A DNA stretch of 6,525 nucleotides from CAZFPA01 sp964520975 (GTDB taxonomy: Bacteria > Bacillota > Negativicutes > Selenomonadales > Selenomonadaceae), in assembly GCA_964520975.1 (NCBI GenBank), contig CAZFPA010000093.1, forward strand, positions 1-6,525. Reading direction: 5' to 3'. Below are positions 1 to 4,699 of this stretch, in pieces. The notes below the pieces were generated by a model. That model saw only the letters and a list, made by a program, of their open reading frames with translations. It did no database searches and was not told the origin of the DNA. Numbering within the stretch: the stretch's first letter is position 1; each line of letters opens with the position of its first letter. The translations under genes and the position numbers were made by a program.

Positions 1-96
1 CTATGGCCAGACGCTTGCTGCTTTAGCAGCTTAGCGGTCGGCTATGCATAGCAGGTATTTCGTGCACGCTGTACTAGCGTCGCAACGAGACGGGCG
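1..96. other. Non-coding stretch with short inverted repeats
   Basis: No gene is supported here. All three minus-strand frames contain stops, and the plus-strand frames close at 22-24, 32-34 and 49-51. The stretch holds several small dyads: GCTGC-TTTA-GCAGC at 17-30, the perfect 12-bp palindrome GCTATGCATAGC at 41-52, the 8-bp palindrome CGTGCACG at 61-68, and ACGCT-GTACT-AGCGT at 66-80. A plus-strand frame entering from the left edge ends at 34 with the residues YGQTLAALAA, so the tail of a convergent gene is possible but cannot be judged from so few codons. The density of dyads could mean a structured RNA or simply a spacer between convergent units. Confidence 0.3.
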
Positions 97-120
97 AAAA
101 AAAACCGGGCAGCAGCCCGG
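97..120 (-). terminator. Rho-independent terminator of the ClC gene
   Basis: Read on the minus strand, the stem CCGGGC/GCCCGG (105-110 with 115-120) closes a 4-nt loop and is followed at once by eight T residues (97-104). The hairpin begins two bases after the TGA stop of the ClC gene, so it ends that transcript. There is no T run on the plus-strand side, so it acts in one direction only. Confidence 0.9.
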
Positions 121-122
121 TC

Positions 123-1688
123 TCAGGAGGTAAAACGTTCGGTGGTAAGCACCTGCAGCGCGGCAATATCCGTATCATCCGTAAGGATATAAATATAATC
201 CCCCGCCTCCAGGCGCAGCCCGCCCTTCGGCGTGATATCCGCCTCACCCCGCCGGATATTCACAAGCAGGCAGTGTGGCGGCCAGGGTGCTTCCTGGATG
301 CAGACACCCTCCAGGCGGCAGCCCGGTCCGAGCACGAATTCTGCCACGACGCGCCGGCGGCGCACCGCCTTGCGGATGCGCTCCCGCAGACGCAGCGAGC
401 GGTCCAGCAGCGCATCATAGACGGGCTCGCCGCCGGCCATATCCGTGACCAGATAGGCCGCCATGGAGACGCAGATCAGCGCCAGCATATGCTGGAAGGA
501 GCCCGTCATCTCCATGATGAGTACACTGCCCGTCACCGGCGACTTCACCACCGCCGCAAAATAGGCCGCCATGCCAAAGACGATGAGATTTGTCGCGTAC
601 GCGGGCTCCATGAGATGCAGGAAAAGTGCGAGCTGGCTGAACAGGGCCCCACCCAGCGCCCCCAGCACCAGCATGGGCAGGAAGATGCCGCCCGGCACAC
701 CTGAGCCAAAGCAGAGCATCGTGAAAAGAAATTTTCCTGCAAAGAGCAGCAGCAGAAAGAGCACGCTGTAATGCTCGGTAACCAGCGTGTCCACAAGCCG
801 GTTGCCACCGCCCAGGATCTCCGGCAGTACAAAGCCCAGCACCGCAGCCGCCGCGAGCGGCACCAGGGGCCGCTGCCAGCCATGCAGCGGCGAGGCGTCA
901 TAACTGTCCAGAGAAAAGAGCAGCATGCGGTTGAAGCCCATGCCCAGCAGACCTACGAAGGCCCCCAGCAGTATCAGCAGCCCATACATGCCCATCGGCA
1001 TGACCGCCAGCTCGCCCATATGGAACACCGGCTGCACGCCGAAGGCCAGCTGCGTGACCGCCGTCGCGGCCACCGTCGCGGCAATCGTCGCCATGAGCAC
1101 CAGCGGGGAAAAGTTCTTCTGCAGCTCCTCCAGGCAGAACATCACACCGGCCAGCGGTGCGTTGAAAGCCGCCGCCAGCCCGGCCCCGGAGCCGGCTGTG
1201 AGCAGGAAGCGCTCTTCCGCCCGTGAGCGCTTCCGCCCGCGGCTCACGCCCTGCCCGATGCTCGCACCGAGCTGAACGCTCGGCCCCTCGCGGCCGAGCG
1301 AAAGCCCCATGCCGATAGCGAGCACACCGCCCAGGAACTTATAGAGCAGCACGCTCGCCCAGTGCATGTGCATCTTGCCAAGCAGAATGCCCTTGATCTG
1401 CGGAATGCCGCTGCCCGAGGAAAGCGGCTCGCGGCGCACGATGGCCGCGAGCAGGAAGGCCGCGAGCAAAAAGGCCGCGCCATACAGCAGAAACCAGCCC
1501 GGCTCCGCCGTGCGCAGCCAGTGATACGCCAGCCGCCGCAAATCCTCTGACCCCTCCAGCAGATAACGAAAGACCGCGATCAGCGCGCCAGTCAGTGCAC
1601 CGATCAACAATCCCTCAAAAAAGAGGCGCAGTCGGAAATGGCGTTCATCCGCAAATATATCCATCGCCTGCAAAACCTTGCTGCGCAT
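123..1688 (-). CDS. ClC-family chloride transporter (probable Cl-/H+ antiporter) with C-terminal RCK_C/TrkA-C domain
   Basis: Integral membrane protein of the voltage-gated ClC family, 521 aa. The family filter motifs are all visible: GSGIP at residues 92-96, GREGP at 132-136 with gating glutamate E134, and GSGVPGGIFLP at 328-338. The pair E187-E188 in the segment after FNAPLAG aligns with the internal proton-pathway glutamate of E. coli ClC-ec1, which favours a 2Cl-/H+ antiporter over a passive channel. Hydrophobic segments run from about residue 22 to 417. An arginine-rich linker (430-446) leads to a soluble domain at about 447-515 resembling RCK_C/TrkA-C, ending in the LEAGDYIYILTDD pattern. 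That domain may bind a ligand that tunes transport. The ATG is preceded by AGGTGAT with suitable spacing. The gene starts just after the rpsR terminator and I see no convincing promoter, so it may depend on readthrough or a weak TAATAT box at 1719-1724. Family confidence is high; exact ion coupling is inferred. Confidence 0.93.
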   Translation of the reverse strand: MRSKVLQAMDIFADERHFRLRLFFEGLLIGALTGALIAVFRYLLEGSEDLRRLAYHWLRTAEPGWFLLYGAAFLLAAFLLAAIVRREPLSSGSGIPQIKGILLGKMHMHWASVLLYKFLGGVLAIGMGLSLGREGPSVQLGASIGQGVSRGRKRSRAEERFLLTAGSGAGLAAAFNAPLAGVMFCLEELQKNFSPLVLMATIAATVAATAVTQLAFGVQPVFHMGELAVMPMGMYGLLILLGAFVGLLGMGFNRMLLFSLDSYDASPLHGWQRPLVPLAAAAVLGFVLPEILGGGNRLVDTLVTEHYSVLFLLLLFAGKFLFTMLCFGSGVPGGIFLPMLVLGALGGALFSQLALFLHLMEPAYATNLIVFGMAAYFAAVVKSPVTGSVLIMEMTGSFQHMLALICVSMAAYLVTDMAGGEPVYDALLDRSLRLRERIRKAVRRRRVVAEFVLGPGCRLEGVCIQEAPWPPHCLLVNIRRGEADITPKGGLRLEAGDYIYILTDDTDIAALQVLTTERFTS

Positions 1689-1703
1689 ACAATCACCTCA
1701 TTT

Positions 1704-1716
1704 GGGACCGTGTCCC
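1704..1716 (-). promoter_or_regulatory. Small hairpin in the ClC 5' leader
   Basis: GGGAC/GTCCC (1704-1708 with 1712-1716) closes a 3-nt loop directly upstream of the ClC ribosome binding site. It is followed by no T run, so it is not a terminator. It may only be a chance dyad. Its position between the binding site and the weak TAATAT box (1719-1724) is the only reason to record it. Confidence 0.25.
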
Positions 1717-1732
1717 CGATATTACCTGCAAC

Positions 1733-1759
1733 AAAAAAGAGAGCCTCACGGCTCTCTTT
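1733..1759 (-). terminator. Rho-independent terminator of the rpsF-ssb-rpsR operon
   Basis: On the minus strand AGAGAGCC/GGCTCTCT (1738-1745 with 1750-1757), extendable by two A-T pairs, closes a 4-nt loop and is followed by a run of six T residues (1733-1738, partly shared with the stem). It begins 3 nt after the rpsR stop codon and separates the ribosomal operon from the ClC gene. Confidence 0.9.
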
Positions 1760-1762
1760 GGA

Positions 1763-1996
1763 TTACTCTGCAGTGAACGGCAGCAATGCGATATTGCGTG
1801 CACGTTTGATAGCAACGGTTACCTGGCGCTGATGCTTTGCACAGTTACCAGAGATACGACGCGGTAAAATCTTGCCACGCTCTGTAACGAAACGGCGAAG
1901 CTTTGCTACGTCCTTGTAATCAATCGTCTCTACCTTATCTACACAGAAGCTGCAAACTTTCTTTCTTGGTCTTCTGCCTCTATCACGTTTGATCAA
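1763..1996 (-). CDS. rpsR: 30S ribosomal protein bS18, zinc-ribbon (C+) form
   Basis: Structural protein of the 30S platform, which binds 16S rRNA as a heterodimer with bS6. It is 77 aa, with the family core VTERGKILPRRISGNCAKHQ and the ending IKRARNIALLPF. The start is TTG at 1994-1996: AGGAGGG sits 7 nt upstream and no alternative ATG lies in the short gap. Cysteines C15-x2-C18 and C52-x2-H55 form a CxxC...CxxH set that would coordinate zinc; many bS18 proteins, such as that of B. subtilis, lack it. Family work on ribosomal proteins describes paired zinc-binding and zinc-free forms for several proteins including S18. The gene is last in the rpsF-ssb-rpsR operon, 15 nt after ssb. The weak TTG start may be offset by the strong binding site. 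Identity is certain; zinc binding is inferred. Confidence 0.97.
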   Translation of the reverse strand: MIKRDRGRRPRKKVCSFCVDKVETIDYKDVAKLRRFVTERGKILPRRISGNCAKHQRQVTVAIKRARNIALLPFTAE

Positions 1997-2011
1997 GTCT
2001 ATTCCCTCCTC

Positions 2012-2452
2012 TTAAAATGGGATTTCCTCGTCCGGGATGGAAGGACCAAAGGAGCTTGCGCCACCGGCCGGCGCTGCTGGTGCCGAAGACTGCGGTGCAG
2101 CGGCTGGCTGATAGCCACCCTCATGCTGCGGTTTCGAGCCCATGAATTCGATATCACTGGCTACGACTTCCGTCACATAACGCTTCGAACCATCCTGCGC
2201 ATCATAGCTGCGGACCTGCATGCGGCCCTCCACTAAGATCTGACTTCCTTTAATCAAGTTATTCCCACAAATCTCGGCCAGCTTTTCCCAGGCAACAATC
2301 GGAATGAAATCCGCCGTCGGCTGCTGGTCACTGGCATTGCGGCTAAAGCGGCGGCTGACTGCGAGTGTAAGGGTTGCTACAGCCTTTCCAGACTGCGTAT
2401 ACCGTACCTCCGGATCACGCGCGAGCCGTCCTGCTAAAATCACCTTATTCAT
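2012..2452 (-). CDS. ssb: Single-stranded DNA-binding protein SSB
   Basis: Binds and protects single-stranded DNA in replication, repair and recombination, usually as a tetramer. The N-terminal OB fold covers about residues 1-106: it opens MNKVILAGRLARDPEVRYT, contains the VAWEKLAE segment with W55, and has the REGRMQV-like strand GRMQVRSY at 77-84. A flexible Ala/Pro/Gly/Gln-rich linker (107-138) leads to the acidic tip PDEEIPF, the docking peptide for SSB partner proteins. At 146 aa it is a normal short bacterial SSB. The ATG has GGGAGG about 7 nt upstream. It lies between rpsF (24 nt upstream) and rpsR (15 nt downstream), the conserved arrangement that ties SSB supply to ribosome synthesis and growth rate. 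Confidence 0.98.
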   Translation of the reverse strand: MNKVILAGRLARDPEVRYTQSGKAVATLTLAVSRRFSRNASDQQPTADFIPIVAWEKLAEICGNNLIKGSQILVEGRMQVRSYDAQDGSKRYVTEVVASDIEFMGSKPQHEGGYQPAAAPQSSAPAAPAGGASSFGPSIPDEEIPF

Positions 2453-2476
2453 GGCAATTCCTCCCTGACCCTTGTA

Positions 2477-2764
2477 TTATTCTTCTTCTGATTTTACGAT
2501 CATGTGCTTGAGAAGATCATCGTTAATCTTCATTACGCGGTCAACCTCAGCTACGCAAGCCGGTTCGCACGTAACGTAGAGCAAGCAGTAGTATCCGTCT
2601 GTGCAATCTTTGATTTCATAGGCCAGACGCTTTTTGCCCCAACGATCTTCCTTATCAATTGTACCGCCGTTGTCCGTAATGAGCTTCGAGAACTTCTCAA
2701 TGACAGCATTCGTAGCTTCTTCCTCTAACGGTTTTACAATGAATATGACTTCGTACTTTCTCAC
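2477..2764 (-). CDS. rpsF: 30S ribosomal protein bS6
   Basis: Protein of the 30S central domain that pairs with bS18 on 16S rRNA. It is 95 aa, opening MRKYEVIFIVKP with the family core RWGKKRLAYEIKDCTDGYY (residues 41-59) and a short acidic end KSEEE. The start codon is GTG at 2762-2764, supported by GGGAGGTGAT ending 3 nt upstream, with no better ATG nearby. Four cysteines (C54, C60, C66, C70) are more than usual for bS6, but their spacing does not suggest a metal site. It is first in the rpsF-ssb-rpsR operon behind a strong promoter and a folded leader. In many bacteria the S6:S18 complex represses its own mRNA through this leader. Confidence 0.97.
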   Translation of the reverse strand: MRKYEVIFIVKPLEEEATNAVIEKFSKLITDNGGTIDKEDRWGKKRLAYEIKDCTDGYYCLLYVTCEPACVAEVDRVMKINDDLLKHMIVKSEEE

Positions 2765-2852
2765 GAAATCACCTCCCTCTTTGGTCTTTGGCTCCCCTTT
2801 TCATGGGAGCAGGGAAGGTTCAAAATAAATTCAAACCTAACTGTCCTGTGAC
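2765..2852 (-). promoter_or_regulatory. Structured 5' leader of rpsF, probable autoregulatory element
   Basis: About 88 nt lie between the predicted start of transcription and the rpsF GTG. On the mRNA, GCTCCC/GGGAGC (2791-2796 with 2805-2810) closes an 8-nt loop. Directly below it, CCTTCCCT (2811-2818) can pair with AGGGAGG (2772-2778) with one bulge, leaving a 12-nt one-sided bulge at 2779-2790. The lower stem buries the ribosome binding site. The shape, two stems around an asymmetric bulge, resembles the S6:S18 leader motif. The hallmark CCG of that motif is absent: the bulge contains ACCA and no CCG occurs in the leader. Pairing was found by eye; the regulatory role is inferred. Confidence 0.45.
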
Positions 2853-2858
2853 TAAATA

Positions 2859-2887
2859 ATTATATCACCTTTATTTTTTATATGCAA
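2859..2887 (-). promoter_or_regulatory. Sigma-A-like promoter of rpsF-ssb-rpsR
   Basis: The -35 box TTGCAT (2882-2887) and a perfect -10 box TATAAT (2859-2864) are separated by exactly 17 nt. The sequence upstream of the -35 is AT-rich, which could help polymerase binding. Transcription should start near 2852. It lies between the ABC-F terminator and rpsF, so the operon is independent of the upstream gene. Confidence 0.85.
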
Positions 2888-2914
2888 GCAGTGAGACTAT
2901 TTTATTTTCCTAAT

Positions 2915-2957
2915 AAAAAGCCGCCCGCCGCCATCGCTGAAAATGGCCGTGGACGGC
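2915..2957 (-). terminator. Terminator of the ABC-F gene
   Basis: On the minus strand 2945-2957 pairs with 2920-2932 to form a GC-rich 13-position stem with one G-T wobble and two mismatches, closing a 12-nt loop that may lose one or two further A-T pairs. Five T residues follow (2915-2919), then ATTA. The hairpin starts 6 nt after the ABC-F stop codon and ends before the rpsF promoter. Confidence 0.75.
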
Positions 2958-2963
2958 ATCCCG

Positions 2964-4520
2964 TCAGATGATCTTCGTGGTCCAGCTCTCAATATTCCAG
3001 ACCGCGTCGACCCAGTCTTCGTAAAATTCCGGCTCATGCGAGACCAGCAGGATCGTGCCCTTGTATTCCTTCAGCGCCCGCTTGAGTTCCTTTTTCGCCT
3101 CGACATCCAGATGGTTCGTGGGCTCGTCGAGCACAAGCAGGTTCACCGGCTTCTGCATGACCTTGCAGAGACGTACCTTGGCCGCCTCACCGCCTGACAG
3201 CACCATCATCTTGCTCGTGATATGCTCATTCGTAAGGCCGCAGGCCGCAAGGGCCGCACGGATCTCGAAGTTCGTCATGCCCGGATATTCCTCCCATACG
3301 TCCTCGATGGCCGTATGATCGTTGCCCTTCGTGGATTCCTGCTCAAAATAGCCCGGCTCCACAAAATCCCCGAGCTCGATCTTGCCGGAAATCGGCGGTA
3401 TGATGCCGAGCAGTGTCTTCAACAGCGTGGTCTTGCCGAGGCCGTTCACGCCGCGCAGCGCAATCTTGCGGCCGCGCTCCAGCTGAATATCCACGGGATT
3501 CGTAAGCGCCGTATCGTAGCCGAGCACAAGCCGCTTCGCGTCAATCACGAAACGACCCGGCGTGCGGGCCTCCTTGAACTGGAAATGCGGTTTTGGCTTT
3601 TCCTGCCGCTTCTCCAGCACCTCCATCTTGTCCAGACGCTTCTGCCGGCTGTTTGCCATGCCACGGGTCGCCACGCGCGCCTTGTTGCGCTGGATGAAGT
3701 CCTCCGTGCGCTTGATTTCCTGCTGCTGCCGCTCGTAGGCCGCATCTTCCTGGCGGCGCTTGATGGCATACATCTCCTGGAATTTCTCATAGTCACCGGT
3801 GTAGCGGGTGATATGGGTATTTTCCACATGATAGATGACATTCGTGACGGCATTGAGGAACGGCACATCATGCGATACGAGGATAAAGGCATTCTCGTAG
3901 CTCTCCAGATAATTCCGCAGCCAGTGGATATGCTCAACATCGAGATAGTTCGTCGGCTCATCCAGGATCAGGATCATGGGATTCTGCAGCAGCAGCTTCG
4001 TGAGCAGCACCTTTGTACGCTGCCCGCCCGAGAGCTCATCGACCCTCTTTTCAAGGCCGATATCCCGCAGGCCCAGTCCGCCCGCAACCTCTTCGATGCG
4101 CGCATCGAGGCTGTAGAAGCTGTTCGCCTCCAGGATGCTCTGGATATCACCGACGTCCGCCATCATCCGGTCCATTTCCTCCGGCGAGGCCTCGCCCATC
4201 TTGTCATAGCAGGCCAGCATCTCCGCCTCGAGCTTGTACATGTCGTCAAAGGCCGTGCGCAGCACCTCCCGGATCGACTGCCCGGGCTGCAGCGCCGCAT
4301 GCTGGTCGAGATAGCCGACCGTCACGCGGTTGGCCCACTCGATTTTTCCCTCATCCGGCGTGAGCTGACCCGTAATCATCGCGAGAAACGTCGATTTGCC
4401 CTCGCCATTCGCCCCTACCAGTGCCACATGCTCGCCTTTCAGCAGCCGAAAGGAAGCATCCTCAAAAATCGTCCGTCCGCCAAAGCCGTGGGATACATGC
4501 TCTACATTCAATATACTCAT
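2964..4520 (-). CDS. ABC-F family ATPase (two ABC domains, no membrane domain)
   Basis: Soluble tandem-ATPase of the ABC-F family, whose members bind the ribosomal E site as translation factors or antibiotic-protection proteins. It is 518 aa. Domain 1: Walker A GANGEGKST (36-44), signature LSGGQ (163-167), Walker B with DEPTNYLD (187-194), switch SHD (216-218). A charged linker follows at about 240-325, rich in Arg/Lys/Gln, which in this family is the P-site-tRNA-interaction motif that reaches into the ribosome. Domain 2: Walker A GVNGLGKTT (357-365), signature LSGGE (441-445), Walker B with DEPTNHLD (465-472), SHE (494-496). There is no transmembrane segment and no long C-terminal extension. 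All catalytic residues look intact. The ATG has AGGTGGAG ending 4 nt upstream. The subfamily (EttA-, YbiT-, Uup- or resistance-type) cannot be fixed by eye. The unusual leader upstream hints at induced expression. Confidence 0.93.
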   Translation of the reverse strand: MSILNVEHVSHGFGGRTIFEDASFRLLKGEHVALVGANGEGKSTFLAMITGQLTPDEGKIEWANRVTVGYLDQHAALQPGQSIREVLRTAFDDMYKLEAEMLACYDKMGEASPEEMDRMMADVGDIQSILEANSFYSLDARIEEVAGGLGLRDIGLEKRVDELSGGQRTKVLLTKLLLQNPMILILDEPTNYLDVEHIHWLRNYLESYENAFILVSHDVPFLNAVTNVIYHVENTHITRYTGDYEKFQEMYAIKRRQEDAAYERQQQEIKRTEDFIQRNKARVATRGMANSRQKRLDKMEVLEKRQEKPKPHFQFKEARTPGRFVIDAKRLVLGYDTALTNPVDIQLERGRKIALRGVNGLGKTTLLKTLLGIIPPISGKIELGDFVEPGYFEQESTKGNDHTAIEDVWEEYPGMTNFEIRAALAACGLTNEHITSKMMVLSGGEAAKVRLCKVMQKPVNLLVLDEPTNHLDVEAKKELKRALKEYKGTILLVSHEPEFYEDWVDAVWNIESWTTKII

Positions 4521-4535
4521 CTGACTCCACCTTTT

Positions 4536-4616
4536 CTAATCTATGAGCAATATTATAACGCAAGTGTTCAGGATTCCGCAACGCGGAATCCTGCCACTTG
4601 CAGAGGTGGAGGACAT
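4536..4616 (-). other. Possible 26-codon upstream ORF in the ABC-F leader
   Basis: An ATG at 4614-4616 opens a 26-codon frame (beginning MSSTSASGRIPRCG, ending IILLID) closed by TAG at 4536-4538, 15 nt before the ABC-F ATG. It spans the leader hairpin. The evidence for translation is weak: only GGAAAAAG precedes the ATG, and if transcription starts where the upstream promoter predicts (about 4620), the ATG would be only a few bases from the 5' end, so it would have to be read almost leaderless. It may be a chance frame. Confidence 0.25.
4552..4581 (-). promoter_or_regulatory. Possible second, proximal promoter of the ABC-F gene
   Basis: A perfect TATAAT (4552-4557) is preceded by TTGCGG (4576-4581) at 18 nt, a poor -35 with only TTG conserved. 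The -35 would lie inside the 10-bp dyad at 4570-4592, so the dyad could instead be an operator. A transcript from here would start near 4545 and lack the 5' half of the hairpin and the block complementary to the ribosome binding site. The site lies in an AT-rich stretch and may be fortuitous. Confidence 0.35.
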
Positions 4617-4626
4617 CTTTTTCCGA

Positions 4627-4655
4627 GTTATATAGAGCCTCTCTGCTTTTGACAA
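4627..4655 (-). promoter_or_regulatory. Probable distal promoter of the ABC-F gene
   Basis: TTGTCA (4650-4655) and TATAAC (4627-4632) are separated by 17 nt, a good sigma-A match. It lies just downstream of the terminator of the ferredoxin-like gene, so it would start an independent ABC-F transcript at about 4620 that carries the full folded leader. Confidence 0.6.
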
Positions 4656-4662
4656 TACGCAG

Positions 4663-4693
4663 AAAAAACTCCCCTGCAAAAATCACAGGGGAG
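4663..4693 (-). terminator. Rho-independent terminator of the hcp operon
   Basis: On the minus strand the 8-bp stem CTCCCCTG/CAGGGGAG (4686-4693 with 4669-4676) closes a 9-nt loop and is followed by six T residues (4663-4668). It starts 6 nt after the stop codon of the ferredoxin-like gene. Confidence 0.92.
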
Positions 4694-4699
4694 AGCTTG

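Larger units (their letters stand above)
4521..4620 (-). promoter_or_regulatory. Candidate attenuator leader of the ABC-F gene
   Basis: Reading the mRNA 5' to 3', CTCCACCT (4604-4611) is a perfect 8-nt complement of AGGTGGAG (4525-4532), the ABC-F ribosome binding site. Between them lies a strong hairpin: 7-bp arms (4560-4566 with 4595-4601) continue through a small internal loop into 10-bp arms AGGATTCCGC/GCGGAATCCT (4570-4579 with 4583-4592). No T run follows, so it is not a terminator. The long pairing would hide the binding site. The 5' complementary block falls in codons 2-5 of a possible 26-codon upstream ORF, so a ribosome held there would free the ABC-F start. The complementarity is seen directly; the control mechanism is inferred. 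Confidence 0.4.

Noticed and set aside
1..122. tmRNA (ssrA) gene on the plus strand, suggested by the LAALAA-stop frame
   Set aside because: A tmRNA needs roughly 200 further bases after the tag, ending in a T-arm and CCA. No such end is visible, and from 123 the DNA is a clear ClC gene on the other strand, preceded by its terminator.
273..1275. Several plus-strand frames of 116-151 codons opposite the ClC gene
   Set aside because: They have Arg/Gln/His/Pro-rich shadow composition, no convincing ribosome binding sites and no motifs; the opposite strand encodes a complete ClC protein.
4013..4363. 116-codon Pro/Arg/Ala-rich plus-strand frame
   Set aside because: Low-complexity shadow inside the ABC-F domain 1 coding region; no start signals.
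4560..4601. Hairpin upstream of the ABC-F gene read as a terminator
   Set aside because: Neither strand has a T run after the stem, and the hcp operon already has its own strong terminator at 4663-4693.
3222..4652. 476-codon open frame on the plus strand, antisense to the ABC-F gene
   Set aside because: It mirrors the ABC-F coding frame almost throughout, is rich in His/Arg/Gln/Leu as expected from antisense of GC-biased codons, shows no recognisable domain, and runs through the ABC-F start and leader. The ABC-F frame has every family motif intact.
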